NCBI GenBank assembly: GCA_036874045.1
Contig: CM072335.1
Span: 268,001-332,000, forward strand
Source: Cymodocea nodosa
Taxonomy: Eukaryota; Streptophyta; Magnoliopsida; Alismatales; Cymodoceaceae
Reading direction: 5' to 3'
DNA length: 64,000 bases
The notes beneath the pieces were generated by a model. The model had not been told where the DNA came from. It saw only the letters and a list, made by a program, of their open reading frames with translations, and ran no database searches. Both the position numbers and the translations under genes were made by a program. Below, piece by piece: positions 1 to 13,129 of the stretch (positions are counted from its first letter, which is position 1; the number at the start of each line of letters is the position of its first letter).

Positions 1-3000
1 CACACTGATATCCCAGGTTGTCAGCATGGCTTCCTGCAACCAGGATCTTATTTGCCTTCTTAGGAAGGGGTAACAATGGATCGTCCTTTGAATCCCCATT
101 TTTCAGAAGAACCAGTGATTTTCTTACAGCTTCTCTTGCCAAATCTCTGTGCTCCTGTTAAGGGAGAGGACAGGAGGAAACGACAATATAAATAAAGCAA
201 AGCATTCTTCCCTCCTTCCTCAGTTGAAGAAAGATTTATTATTAGCTATAAGCTCACCTGGCATCCTAGCTTATCAGCTAAACTCATATCAGGCAACGGA
301 TCCTCAAAGAGACCCATTACGAATTTGACCCTCAAGATTCTCTTCACTGCATCATCTATTCGGCTCATCGGAATGACTCCATCGTTGACCAAACCGGTAA
401 GAGTGTTGACGAGTTTTGTATAACTATCGGGAACCATAATCTGCATGCACACATATATATATCATCATCACATGCAATATTTATTGGAATCTAACAAAGC
501 AGAAGCCCACTACTTGACCGAAATGCACCAATAAGTAGTACTTCTTCATGGTAAATAAAACATTTTCTTTTGCTACTAATAGGAGGAGGAACAAGGGCTC
601 AAACCATGTCAAGTCCAGCCTTTATCGAGGCTTCGACAGAATAAGTATAGTTGGCACCAGAAGGAGAAGTGATCCTATCAATTCCTTGCCAATCTGAGAT
701 CACAAACCCCTAAAAGATTCACAAGGAAAATTAAACATCATCTGTTGCAGCCATGCAAGAAAAAAGAAAATGAATTAAAATTTGGCTTGATGTCATCGTT
801 ACAGACCCTAAATTGAAGTGTATCCTTGAGAAACTTGGTGATCAGCATGTTGTTAGAATGCATTTTCTTCCCATTCCAACTGGAGTAGGAGATCATCACC
901 GTGGCGACACCCTTGGCGATCGAGGTGTAGTAAGCAGGCATATGGATGCTGAACAAGGCATGGGCATCTACGATGGTATCGTTCTCGTTGATACCTTTCT
1001 GTGTTCCACCATCTCCAACGTAGTGCTTGGCACATGCAGCAACCTTGTTCCTGGAGACAGGATTAAGAATCTTAAAATTGAAATGAGTGACGGACGTAGA
1101 AAATGTCAACGGCTGAGAACAATAAAATCAGTGTTGTTGAGTTGCAAAGCACCTGGGTGGGTATTATAGTAAGTAAGTAAGCCTAGGAACCCAATTAATA
1201 ATACCACTTCTTATTTTTTGTTTTCTTATGCATATATTATATATTTATAGATCTTAACAACAACAACAACAACAATAAAGCAAACTGTAAATATTTCGAA
1301 TAAAATTTAAATCTTTTCTTATGTTTAATTCCTACTTCTTTTGCTCTAATTAAATCTCTTTTATTAACTAGTGGCATTCCTTGACTTCCTAAAGATATAC
1401 TCAAAACCACCTGCTCTTCTATGATATTTATATATGATTATATATTTCAGTAACCACTTAATAAATTGCCACTTACACTTCCTAAATACATATATTATTA
1501 TATATTTCAAAAAATATTCCATCACAAACAAAATATGTTTCTTGCACTCCTTACTCTTCTCAAAAAACAAAAACAAAAAAGTTTCTTTGCAAGGCAAAAA
1601 CATTTAAAAAGGTTAACTAGATCTGATCAGGATATGGTTAGCATCAAGTCATGAAATGCCCGAAGGCCTTGGTGCCTCGCGTGCACCTCAAGAAGCCTGA
1701 ATAAATTTAAACAAGAAAAAAATATGAACAGAAAGGCATAACTTGGTGTCTTTCAAAATGATGACCATCTATCTATCTATCTATCTTACACACATCTGGT
1801 GGCATGAGATTCCTACTGGACTGCTAAAATGTAATATTTACTGATGACGATGTTATACGTATTATCAATTTTTATAGTTTGATAATCACTGGCCATAAAT
1901 TTATCATCAGCTAATCTGGTTCTTCTAGGATGCATATGCAGGCAGGATGGTCCTCCTGTTTTTTCTTACTTTTCATCTTGTTCAGTCCTCCTGCCTGCCT
2001 TTCATGATGATTACATGATTGATAATAACCTAACCTATTATTAGCGCATAAAAACCCCACATCTGGAACGGTATATGCTTCTTTCTAGGCGCCAAAACAA
2101 AAGTTTCATACATACATTCAAAACAAAAGTTTCAGTTAATCTTACTTCCCCGCAACAAAAGGACGACCCCTTTCTGAAAATTTTGAATGGGAAGGAATAT
2201 CTCCCTGCAAGCCAGAAATGATCTCTGTCATTGACTGGACAATGGTGTGATCTTCACTGTAGCTTTCGTAGCATCGACCCCATCTCGGATCTCTGCAAAC
2301 CTAAAAGATTCAACATAGCCAGATGGGAGAAGGGATTTTGTTGAAGTCAGCTGACATGATTGGGTGGGTTAGCGGAGGGAGAGCAGGTCCACAAAGGGGA
2401 AGGGAAGAAGAAGTTTACCGCAATACAAGGAGCAAATGTGTAAGGAATGCCGGTTGCCCTGACTTCAAGGGCAGTGGCTGCACCGATCTTCTTCACGAGC
2501 TGGGGATCTCTCGTAACACCCAACCCGACGTTGTGAGGGAATATTGTTGCGTTGTACACATTATTGTGGCCATGAACGGCATCGATCCCATAGATCATGG
2601 GTATTCCCAGGCGAGAGGAAAGAGCACCCTTCTGGAGCTTGGTTATCATGCTCACCCAGTCTGCGGGCGTGGCGTTCACGCGAGGCACGCTTCCCCCGCC
2701 ACTCAACACGCTACCTGCCAACCAAAAACTTCATGTTAGCTGCCCAGCGTCTTCTTTTTCACCATCGGTCGGTCGATGGATGGATGGATGTGGAGGAAAC
2801 CACCTATGGAGTTCTCTTTCATAACATCCGGAGTAGCAAAGCTCCTTTCTATCTGCGTCATCTGCCCGATTTTCTCCGCAAGTGTCATTCGTTTCATCAG
2901 GTCTTTGATTCGGACATTCAGTGGGTACCTCGCATCTTTGTATTTCGGGTACTCTGATTCCGCTGCAACTCCCACTAAACACAGGCAGACTAGCGCAGCC

Positions 3001-3035
3001 CAACAAATTGCTCCACCTTCCATATCTTTTACCAA
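1..3035 (-). CDS. GH3 beta-D-glucan exohydrolase (beta-glucosidase), gene 1, 3' end outside window
   Basis: Family 3 glycoside hydrolase of the plant cell-wall exohydrolase type, expected to be secreted and to release glucose from beta-glucans. Exons read on the minus strand: 3035-2804, 2714-2419, 2300-2146, 1050-807, 709-605, 440-258, 154 to beyond base 1. A hydrophobic N-terminal segment (after MEGGAICW) looks like a signal peptide; the Met at 3023 is an equally good start. Family motifs follow in order: [22 protein letters not shown], the [17 protein letters not shown] segment, KHYVGDGGT, and the catalytic-nucleophile motif [11 protein letters not shown]. The C-terminal domain with the acid/base Glu lies off the window. 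Unlike genes 2 and 3, it has no intron between GVTR and DPQLV. It is the last of three tandem same-strand paralogs. Identity of the family is secure; exact substrate is inferred. Confidence 0.93.
1250..1430 (-). mobile_element. LINE 3'-end remnant in GH3 gene 1 intron
   Basis: Read on the minus strand this stretch is a badly decayed relative of the LINE reverse-transcriptase tails at 37090, 42240 and 44050: it shares the blocks around 'aaatcttttcttatg', 'attaaatctctttta' and 'gacttcctaaagatat'. It ends in an (AAC)n-like tract near 1258-1275, as non-LTR elements often do. It sits in the long intron between the exons at 2146 and 1050. Assignment rests on similarity to the better-preserved copies. 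Confidence 0.35.
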
Positions 3036-3098
3036 CTAATTATCTGCACTATCCACAAGCCTCTGATAATTAATGGACTGCTGCTGCTATAACATTAT

Positions 3099-3099
3099 C

Positions 3100-3141
<42 letters not shown>

Positions 3142-3612
3142 ATCTTGATCGATTTCACAGTATATTAACAAAGTACCTCCACCACACCACTCTTCTCCCC
3201 CCCAACCCCCCCTCAATTCAATCCCCAACCTCCCCTCCCCAACAAAAAATAATAATAAATAATTGAAAAACCTCGGATCTAATGCAGCATCGTATCATGT
3301 TGCATATCTTTACTCGTACGACGAAACAAAATCAAAAGGCACCCAGAAACTTCCCATGTGGATCGGTCGCCACAAGTGATCCAGATCGACAATGGCGGAA
3401 ACAACAACAATTTGCATTCCAAACGCCAACGAGTATCAGAGTAACAACCCAAACAAGACGCCCTTCTGCCCCACAGCAATCTTCCCAAGCACCGCATCTT
3501 ATCAATGCAATGCACATCTCGCTTTCCCAACAACCGCAACAGTACGGAAGCAACTAAGCACCATGAAAGGAGAACAGACCGGACGAGAGAAAGAAGATGT
3601 GATGATGCTCAC
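3099..3612 (-). other. Probable 5'-UTR intron of GH3 gene 1
   Basis: On the gene strand a good donor (GACG|GTGAGC) lies at 3613/3612. A candidate acceptor (CTTACAG|ATAATG) lies at 3099/3098, about 60 bases before the start codon. The stretch upstream of the donor is GC-richer and lies just below a TATA-like run, as expected of a short leader exon. The acceptor is preceded directly by a TTAC microsatellite. Inferred from signals only; no transcript evidence. Confidence 0.4.
3101..3140. repeat. (GTAA)n microsatellite, about 10 units
   Basis: Perfect tetranucleotide run. Read on the GH3 strand it is (TTAC)n and runs straight into the candidate CAG acceptor of the leader intron, in the place where a polypyrimidine tract would be. 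Confidence 0.95.
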
Positions 3613-3737
3613 CGTCAATCCCAGTGCCGAGCCTCCGCCTCTTCGGTGTCCGAAACGAGAGCAGGGTTTTGTGTTGCTGATGGCGGAAGCAGATGGATCA
3701 ACAAATCTGGTGGAAGAACAAAACAGCCAACCAAGCA

Positions 3738-3753
3738 TATATATATATATATA
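3738..3753 (-). promoter_or_regulatory. TATA-like element upstream of GH3 gene 1
   Basis: Alternating TA run about 125 bases upstream of the proposed leader-intron donor, in the right place for a core promoter of gene 1. TA runs are common in this AT-rich DNA, so this is only a candidate. Confidence 0.3.
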
Positions 3754-4703
3754 AGCGAAAATTATTATTACGAGTTTTTTTCTTTTCACATGCTTATTTT
3801 TAGGTATAAATCTTATCACCATGTATTTAAATTTACATCAATAAGTAGCATGCGTATTGAATTTGGTTTTATCTAATCTTTAGTTTGTTACCAAATAAAG
3901 AAAGATGTTCTTAAATGATAACAAAAGATGTATGTACGTATGTATGTATGTATGTAGGAGTAAGAATGAATGAATGAATGTTGATTTTTTCTTTCGATGC
4001 CAGTGATGAGCATATTATCATCAAGTAATTAATCCTTTCAAGCAACCTCCCAACGTTCTTGCGTGTAACGTTACCAAATTCAAAATAATAACCGAACGTT
4101 GGAGAATACGTCCGATCGAAACTCGTAACCGGTCGGTCGACACACGTGACATGTCTTGTTCGGTGCCTCGTCGTCGCAAATTTCCAAATAATAATAACGA
4201 GCGCAATTTCAAGTTCTTAAACTCCTCCCATGTATGGTTAAATTTTTGTTTACCACAATTAAAAAATTTTCAAAGAGCGAAGCACGTTCGGGTGACAGGT
4301 CTTACGCGAGCGCATATCTCTCTCTCTCTCTCTCACGTCTTGTGGTCCTTTTCTTTGGTGTCTTGTTTTTCTTTCTCTCTCTCCTTTGCCAAAGCACTTT
4401 TTTCAACATCTACCAATACCTACCTGCCGTTGTCGACAAGGAACAACAACGGTTGAAAAAAGAAAAAATGAAGAAGAATTCTATCGTTATCTCTGTACCC
4501 ATCACTAAAACCAACCATACAAGAAATTAAGATTGATACGGATATTTAAAGGCACCCACCCATGTCAACGTGAGAGTACGTACCATAACCATATCGAAAA
4601 ATAATGTACGTTAGTTAAAGAGTGTTTAATTAATCCTGCCAATGGGGGAGGGGTGGGGGTAAGCACGTAAAGGCTGTGGAAAAACTTTGACCCAACACAC
4701 AAC

Positions 4704-7700
4704 CTACGAAGAAGACTGGAGGGGCTTGGTTGTGAGACCGAAGCCGAAGGGGAAGAGGGGATCGTAGTGAGAGTCTCCCACGTTCATGGGCAGCTGATCC
4801 ACAGACCTGAACCACGTTCGAGCGAGCTTGCCCGTGAAACCGTAGTCTCCAAACACCAGGTCTGTGATGCCTCGCCCTTCCGTGCCTGGAAGCCATGCCG
4901 CCACAACAGCGTCCATCATGGAAATGTAAGGTTCCACCACCAGCGGTCGTCCGGACACCAGGATGACCACGCATTTCACGGTATGGCCGCCACATACGTT
5001 CTTGATCGTGCTCGGCCCCGGCTCCAGAATCCTCAGACTTGAGCTGTCGCCCGAGCTCTCCACATAAGGTGCTTCTCCAACAGCCACAATTGCGTGGGAA
5101 AAATTCTGGCCATGCACGAATGCAGAATCCGGATTTTCTGAGAAGACCACCTCCGTTCCCGAGCTTACGGTCGACTTCACCGCATCTAGAATGGTCGTTC
5201 CTGCAAAGAAACGAACACCTCAATCCAGCCAGCTTCTTACCAGGAAACACATCCGAGAAACTTACGGTATTAATTCTTCAGAAGGTTGGAGCATATATAT
5301 ATTTATTGGGAGAATTAATTTACCAACGGTCCGATCATTCCCGCTGAATCCTTGCCACTCAATTGTCCAACCACCACATTGGTACCCAAGGTTGGAAGCA
5401 TGAGTTCCAGCTACAAGAATCTTGGGTGCTTTCTTTGGCAATGGCAACAATGGCTTCTCCCCATGTTTCCCATTTTTCAACAGAACCAGTGACTTCCTTA
5501 CTGCTTCCCTCGCCAATGCTCGGTGTTCCTGTTCAAAACCAAGTGCTTGTCATCATCAACAACCCAAATCTATGTATGATCAGGGTTCCATCAGATTAGA
5601 TGCTAATTAATTAACCCTCTTAAAACTCGTTCAGCTATTATATATATATATAACTAAGGAACCGTATGGTTCCAAGAATTATATGAACAACGCTAAAAAC
5701 TAATGGTGGTGGTTGGTATAATAGAAAAGACATATGCTCTTAATCTTTCCTTTAAGTGAAATCCCGATGGAATAACGATAAGGAAAGCTATTCCTTTGCA
5801 GAGGAGAAGTAGACCGAGCCATCCGACCAATGCAAGCTCGAAAGGCAAACCTGACTGCCAACTTGATGGGCCAAACTGGTGTCGGCATAGGGATTCTCAA
5901 ACAGACCCAATGTGAATTTCACACGAAGGATCCTCCTCACTGCATCATTGATCCGACTCACCGGGATGATCTTATGATTGACTTGATATGTCAAATCATT
6001 TATGAAATCAGCATAGTTGTTGGGAATCATCACCTACACAATGAATGCACCATGATATCATTCAAAAATACAATGCAGCATGATTATGAGGAAATTTATT
6101 GTGAATGTATAGATAGAGATTGTTAGTTGGTGCCATCCAAGCATACACACCTTAGAAGCATAAACAATCAAGGCATCAAATAGTTCTAAGGAAACCAATT
6201 CATTCTACTTGTTTTATAACAAAAATTCGCAATATAAATATTTTGAGAATAGAAACATCTCACTTTCTGACAATCTAATATTTTCCCAGTGAGTCTACGA
6301 TTGATAAATGAGCAGAAGTTACATAAATTAAAGATAAAGTATAAAAAAAAATCAATTGGTTATGATATCTTTAAAAGGACAAAGGTACACCAGTTAGAAA
6401 AGGAGAATTAATTAGTATAAAAATAAATAAATAAAACTAAAATAAGTAGACAAAGGTTGTTTAAAACTACTTTTTTTAAAATTGTGTGAAAAGATCTAAA
6501 TATACATAATTTAATCGAAGATTTAATCATAGATAGAAATATTTGAAAGAAAATGATTTATATGGTCAACCCTACGCAATAGAATTATAGCACATGCTAT
6601 TATTGTATAAAAGAGTAAAGCAACCTCAGCCAGGTATCTCAGAAGTCGACCTGGAGTTGTTTTTTGGGCTATGACACATCAACCAAACCTTTAAAGATCA
6701 AGCAGGGAAAAATAAAACTGACCATGTCAATTCCAGCATTAACTCCAGCATGTACAGAGAATGAGTAATTCGAACCAGGAGGACTTGTGATCTTGTCAAT
6801 TCCTTTCCAGTCAGAGATGACAAATCCCTATACGTTACAATGAAGAAAGCTTATCATAGAACGTCATTCGACATAGTGATGCAACCAAAAGAAATTAATG
6901 AACTCACCCTGAATTTCAGAGTTCTTTTAAGATAATTAGTCACTAGATCACGGTTAGCATGCATTTTAATCCCATTCCAGCTTGAGAAAGACACCATAAT
7001 GGTGGAAACACCTTCAGCAAGGGCACGGTAGTAAGGGGTCATGTGGATTCTAAGCAATCCATTATGACTGATGATGGTATTGTTCTCATTTATGCCATTG
7101 TGTGTGCCACCATCACCTACATAATGCTTGGCACAAGCAGCAACCTTCTTCCTGCCATATTTAACTTTATTAGATTTAGGAGAGTAATGTTAAAGTTGAT
7201 CAGGAGTTGTACAGATCAAATTGACAAAACTTTTGTTCTTTCATTTCTATAACAATAAAAATCTCATATTTGAGAATTGAATGGACAAAAAACCAGAAAA
7301 TTGAAACAATAGTTCTTAGCTGGCAATTTCAAAATGTAAAGCAAGACTCAAAACAGACAATGGACAAAATAGTTCTCAGCCGGCATTCTGGACATGTGTA
7401 TGAATATTTCAATTTATCAAGCGAAAAGATTGCAGACTGTAACGTAGAAGACAAATTTAGATTGTAATTTTTTTGTAAATAAGCTGTAGAGGAAGTTCTT
7501 ACTTTCCAGCAATGAATGGAGTTCCTTTGGGATAATGTGCCGGCATGTCACCTTGTAAACCAGGGATTATTGCTGTCATATCTTGAACAATCTTGGGATC
7601 TTCACTATAGCTCTCATAACACCGACCCCATCTGGGATCCCTACATACCTGATTAAATTCGAAAACATCACCACATGTACCAAAGATGAATTGATTTTGC

Positions 7701-8465
7701 AAAGTGTCATGTGCATGTTGGGAAACCGAAAACACCATTTCTGCATTTCATACCGCAACACATGGCGCAAAAACATATGGTATTCCTGTTGCTCGGACCT
7801 CTAGAGCAGTTGCCGCACCAATTTTCTTCAAAAGATGAGGATCCCTGAGTAAGTATGATGATTATTTTAAAACTACTGCTGTTAGAAAGGATATACAAAA
7901 ATCTATATTTGATATAGTTTGGGAAAGAGTTGATATCATGCGGCATCCCATGTGCATGTAAGAAACCTGCCTGGTTACTCCAAGCCCCACATTGTGAGGG
8001 AAAATCGTAGCTTTGTAGACATTGTTATGCCCATGAACTGCATCTATTCCATAAATCATTGGAATTCCAAGTCTGGTTGATAGTGAACCTTTCTGAAGTT
8101 TGTTCAGCATATCCACCCAGTCCTTAGGTGTGGCATTTTGTACTGGAACACTACCTCCACCACTTAAAACACTCCCTGTGACAGAATCTTCAAATAAGTG
8201 CACAAGTTATTTAGGACAATGAATTCAATAGATGACAATTAATACCAATGAAGTACTTCTTCATGACATCAGAAGATGCTACAGCTCGTTCAATTTGTGA
8301 CATCTGACCAATCTTCTCAGCAAGTGTCATTCGTTTCAGCAAATCATTTATTCGAACATTTATCGGTTGCTTTGGATCTTTGTACTTCAAATGATCTGCA
8401 TTTCCAATCATAACCCAGAAAAAAAGCAACGCAAGTACAACCAAAGCGGCACCCATGATTCTCAT
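4704..8465 (-). CDS. GH3 beta-D-glucan exohydrolase (beta-glucosidase), gene 2
   Basis: Complete nine-exon gene, 631 aa, the usual length of plant exohydrolases of the barley ExoI type. Exons: 8465-8246, 8175-7971, 7844-7754, 7648-7503, 7151-6908, 6827-6723, 6033-5851, 5528-5324, 5200-4704. The N-terminus ([20 protein letters not shown]) is a signal peptide, so the enzyme should act in the wall. Key motifs: [31 protein letters not shown], nucleophile motif [11 protein letters not shown] (Asp near residue 308), GGWTIEWQG, and the VGEAPYVE segment expected to carry the acid/base Glu. Domain 2 ends in [15 protein letters not shown]. The intron after GVTR uses a GC donor (AG|GCAGGT); a GT donor there would break the frame. 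Codon use is AT-rich compared with gene 3. Glucan substrate is inferred from the family. Confidence 0.95.
6440..6640 (+). mobile_element. LINE 3'-tail remnant in GH3 gene 2 intron
   Basis: Relative of the LINE tail at 42830-42930: shared blocks are 'cataatttaatcgaagattt', 'gatagaaatatttgaaag' and 'tggtcaaccctacgcaatag', corresponding to the degraded C-terminal end of a LINE reverse-transcriptase frame. It lies inside the intron 6034-6722 and does not touch an exon. Confidence 0.5.
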
Positions 8466-9300
8466 CTTTACACTGGTAACAGCAGCCCAGAATAATCGTT
8501 TATAATTCTGAAATCAAAGCCCACAGGAATGAAGCATCGAAATTAGATTCCAAACACAAACCATACAAGAGTTCTTCAAGTAATGTAAACTGATTGGTTG
8601 GTTGTAGATCTATGTTGCAGAATAGACGGCTAAAAATAAAAAATGTACGAGTAGGATGATATCGATGTGTTATATTGCGAGATAGGAAACGATCTTCTTC
8701 TTTTCAAATTTGCTACAGATCTAAATTTTTGGAAACACTCGAGGGCTGTGTCGATAAAAGATTTCAAAGGCCCTGGTGCAAACGTCCCGATGCTGCCAAA
8801 GGGGCAAATCAAAAAACAAAAAATGGAAGACGTTGAACTCCAATGGAAGAAGAACCGACGTCGTTGCAGGCGGGGGCTTGCAGCTGTTCGGCGAAACACG
8901 AACAGCAATAATAATAATAATAATAATAATAATAAAGTTGTATGCATCAACGATCGGGTTCACCATTTTTGGCGTTGGCATCTTCCGTACGTTTAGAATG
9001 GGAAAGGAAGAAGAACATCATGGGTAAAGCCAACCACCAGTACTGATAAGAGTCTAGGAGATTCAGCGGCTACCCATTTTCTGATCTGTAAGCAGCACCG
9101 CTACGTTTCCGCAGAAAGAAGAGAAACCGACCGTAAGAACAGTAGTAGTTCATAGGCAACGTACTTCCAAGTACACAATCAGACAGCAGACCTCTAAAAC
9201 GGGATCAGATGGAGGGGACATCGGCAAACGACGCTTACGCAACAACACACGAATCGTGGAAGAAGTAACAGAGAGGGAAGAAGAGATCCATCGGTCTTAC

Positions 9301-9584
9301 CACGCGCGCAGGGGAGCGAGAGAGAGCAGAGACGGAGAGAGCATGGAGGAAGGACAAGGGAGAAGGAAGATTACTAAGTTGGGAGGACGGCATTTGGAAG
9401 GAAGGAGTAGGTAGGGGCCACAGGACGACTCCTCCTGGGAATCTGCGCCAAAGCTAGAAATGGTAGGGAGCTCCGCCTCCAGCACATGCTTGAGTACCTT
9501 TTTGCACGTGCCATCACCACCACCCATGCGTTGACCAACGACGACTACGGCGACCACCACAACCACAGCTGTGTTCTTCTTACC
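9301..9584 (-). other. Possible leader exon / first 5'-UTR exon of GH3 gene 2
   Basis: A GC-richer island within AT-rich DNA, about 0.85-1.1 kb upstream of the gene 2 start codon. On the gene strand it carries two donor-like sites: CACAG|GTAAGAAG at 9584/9583 and CGCGTG|GTAAGACC at 9301/9300. A matching acceptor (TTACCAG|TGTAAAG) lies at 8473/8472 just before the ATG. An 89-codon open frame here has low-complexity valine and no recognisable homology, so I read it as leader rather than protein. Confidence 0.35.
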
Positions 9585-11179
9585 TGTGTTGTGGTGGATA
9601 TTTTGATGATGAACTATTTTGGATTGCGATTTCTTCTGTCAAAAATAATATAATAATATATGTAAATAAAGGAGGCGTTTATATATTTTCGAAGAATGTA
9701 CGAAAATTTTAAGAAAGAAAGAAAGAAAGAAAGAACTTTTTTGGATTCTCATCTCTCCCTTCAAGAAATTTGAAACGTACTTTTACAGATGTTGATGTCA
9801 CGCGAACACTTTACCAATATTGTAAATAACGTGTTATGTTTTATTTTAGAGACAAGATAATGTTTTATATGTTCAGATTTACCTATTTGATACTTATTTT
9901 TAGTAGATATATTATTTAAATGTTATATTTATTGAAATATTATTCCTCACGTGATCAAAGAATGCCTACTTACGTTACTCTCTCTTTTTTTAAGAAATAA
10001 TGGATCTGACGAGTATATATTGCTTAAAGAATTTAAAGAAATAACCATAAAGATGGTAAAGACTACTACTTTCGTTGTAAAACAAAGAGTTACATGTATT
10101 CCGTTTATTATTATACATCGTATTTATAGTAGAGAAAGATAATATTTATTACATTCAAAGATTATTAAATCCTTTACTAGTATATCAAACATATGATTAT
10201 CAAAATATATATAGAATGTGTCTTTAACATGATTTTCTTTAATTTTACAATTTACTACAAACAAAAGGTACAATGTTAAATACTAGCAACGTCAATGTTT
10301 CTTGTTATCGTTAGTTTTAACTAACAGTATGGAGTAATTTGGTCATTTTACGTTAGTACCTACTTTAATGAAGTATTTGATATGATTTTGAAATTAAATG
10401 ATATACTTATTGTAACACTTTTATTATTAATTTTAAGTAGAATTATAAATGATTCAAATGTATGACTACACAAGAAGAAGTTGAATTGTGTTTCTCAATA
10501 TTTTTGATTATAATTGAAACTTTAAAACTCAAAAACAAGTCGAGACACTGTTTTCATAAAATCATTTTTATTCAAAATTTCAATTACAATATACAATTCA
10601 ATTCTACTCAAAAATTGTAGATGCAATTATATATCGATATCATGTTTCATCTTTACAATTTCATAACTACAAATAGAGAAAACTAACTTACGAAATTTAA
10701 AATATTTCTCCCTATTTGAGATCTTTATTCTTCTTATTCTTTTTCTTCTTCAACAATTATTTAGTGACAAATATCTTATCTTTCTCTACTTCACCGAATT
10801 TACTTTCTCTTGATATTTTAGATCTTCAATGATATAAATCTGACATTTTCTGTTTCACTGAATTTTTTTCCATCTGAGAACTTTTCCTCAAATATGTGTT
10901 TTTGACCTCTGAAAAGATTTTTCATTTGGTGTGCAAGGATAAATGATCAACAAGAATTTTATGTCTTTTATACTGTATCTTCATTTCATGCATATCATTC
11001 ACGTTTAATCACTACCAGTTTTCCACTTCTTCATGTCTTCTCTTTTTCCTTCATCGAAATACATACGTTCTGACCCACATTTACATTTTGAATTTTCTTT
11101 AATTATCAATCCTAGATCTCTAAAAAATTTCCTGCAAAATAAACTTTCTTGTCTAAAATTTTTCATCAAGTGTAATAAT

Positions 11180-11800
11180 AAGTCGTTACTTTAATGTTAA
11201 CTAAATGAGTAAAACAAGTAAATATATAACTTAACGTTTCTAACTTAATGAGTTTCTCATGTGTCAACTCACGTGACAAATACTATAGCTAACTCAACAA
11301 ACTAAGTTTGTGGTGTTATGCTAACTCAATGAACCAACTTCGTGGTGTTACGATAACTCAACGAACCAGTAATAAACAAATATTTTTATAATAAGAGTTT
11401 TACCACGTGCAATAATAACAACTTAAGTTTATAATGCTAACTTAACGCATTGTCTTAGTGTTAAATATAGTAACTTAACGTGTGTTGTTATGTTAACTTA
11501 ACAAGTTAAACATGTGCAACTCACATGATACAATATAACATTCGTAACATTTACTATCACCACGTGTATAACACTAACTTAATGAGTTTGTCTCTTCTTT
11601 TACTCACTAACTTAACAAGTTCTCACGTGATCTATTTTAACCTTTAAGCCTCTAATTTAACGAGTTCTCACGTGACCTCTATACAAATAACACTTTAACT
11701 TAACGAGTTGTCTAAATGTGCACTGTTCATGACATAGAAAATATAACTTTAAAACATATCATACTTTTCAATAAAAACACACGTTAACTTAACGTTTAGT
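11180..11800. repeat. Cluster of degenerate TAACTTAACGAG motifs with five CACGTG sites
   Basis: More than ten copies of a motif close to TAACTTAACGAGTT or TAACTCAACGAACC occur at irregular spacing of 20-70 bases. Five CACGTG palindromes are interspersed near 11270, 11403, 11562, 11622 and 11667. The irregular spacing and motif drift argue against a simple satellite. It resembles the subterminal repeat zone of a DNA transposon, but no terminal inverted repeats were found. Confidence 0.55.
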
Positions 11801-12599
11801 TAAATGAGAAATTAATGCAACGAAACGACTAGTTATTTAACTTAGTATAATTTTAGATCTAATAAAGACAAATATTTATATCATTAAACTTTTTCTATAT
11901 TAATTGATGTTCTTAATTTCCTTTCACAAGTAATATTAATTGAGCAAATATGATTACTTACATTCAGCACACATCATCAAAACAAAATACTCAACACATT
12001 ATTTTGCTATTTTATAGAGGTACATGTCATATTTATTTGAAACATAAGTTAAGATTGTCATTATTTGTTTTTTACTTTACAAATGTATACGTAGAAATGA
12101 TAGAATAATTTTATTAAAAATTTTGGAAGATAAATTGGCTGAATTTAATCTTGAAAATAAAGATATTGAAGTTACTTAAAAAGTGCATTCAAAAATGAAT
12201 AGTACTTTAAAAATGACACAATAATAAAGAAATGAAATAATAGATGAAATGTGTGATGACATTATGATAATTATGTAGGATAACGTTAATTTTAAATTAT
12301 TTCAAATATAATAGTTTGTGTTATGTTATGTTGAATTGGATATTTGAAATTTTCTCAATGAGAATTGTTATTTATGTTAAAAACTTTACTTTAATAATTA
12401 TTGTTGATGTCATTATTGATAAATAAATAAGTACAATGAATAACAGAAAATAAATATAACAAATAATAAAAATATTATAAAGAAAAAAGTAAATAAGTAA
12501 TAATTGTTAAAGTACTTTGATTTATTGTCATGTCCAAAATAATCTAATTCCTAATATTTTGTTAAGTAAAAATAACTTTTAAGAATTTTGACTTTCTCG

Positions 12600-12830
12600 A
12601 CATTCCATTATAGGAATGTAGGAATGTTAATGACACTAGAAAGTTTGGGAAAATTTAGAAAATAAGAAAAATAGAAACTTAGAGAAAGTCTTGGAAATTC
12701 AAAAAATTTGAAGGTGTTAATGCATATTTAGAAAATTCAAAAAAGTTTGAGAAATTCTAAAAATTTGAAGGTGTTAGGATGTTAGTGCATATTTAGAAAG
12801 TAGAGAAAAGTAAAATAATATAGATTATAA
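12600..12830. mobile_element. Cluster of MITE-like end motifs
   Basis: Two direct copies of a roughly 45-base block (containing AATTTGAAGGTGTTA and GCATATTTAGAAA) follow a related sequence beginning GTTAATGACACTAGAAAG. The same end motif appears at 19870 and, inverted, at 20450, marking a small dispersed element family. Confidence 0.4.
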
Positions 12831-13129
12831 ATAAATAATTTTCATATTTTAAATTTATTTTTAGGATAATAAATAAGAATAATAATATTATTAACAATAT
12901 TTAAATGATAATCAATTTATAAAAAAGTTCACAATATTTTTGAAAATTCAATAATTTTATTCAAACAAAATAAACACTACAACATGCCAAATCTAATAAA
13001 ATTTTACAATAATGTTCAAATACAAATTCTTTTCAAATATTTCTACTTCTTTCTCCTTTCCATATAACATTTTGCATTGTATTAACCATTTCTTTCTTCT
13101 ATTCTTAAGATATTTCAATAATATATATA

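Larger units (their letters stand above)
3036..4703. other. Intergenic region between GH3 genes 1 and 2
   Basis: Promoter and leader of GH3 gene 1 plus the 3' flank of gene 2. It contains a probable leader intron, a TATA-like run, and short tandem repeats: GTAA at 3101-3140, GTAT near 3930-3957, GAAT near 3965-3981 and CT near 4317-4335. I see no credible protein-coding gene; the small open frames at 3279-3876 on both strands overlap the probable leader and have no recognisable protein similarity. Confidence 0.6.

Noticed and set aside
2760..2803. Alternative extension of GH3 gene 1 exon 1 into a GATG/ATCC-rich stretch
   Set aside because: The frame continues, but the GT donor at 2803 joins it to the conserved [11 protein letters not shown] exon as in the paralogs.
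3279..3876. Several overlapping open frames upstream of GH3 gene 1
   Set aside because: They cover the leader exon, leader intron and TATA run, and have no family features.
9297..9566. 89-codon frame upstream of GH3 gene 2
   Set aside because: Low-complexity valine run, no homology recognised, ends at a strong splice donor; better read as leader exon.
11180..11800. CRISPR-like repeat array
   Set aside because: Motif copies are diverged, spacing is irregular, and the DNA is a plant nuclear chromosome.
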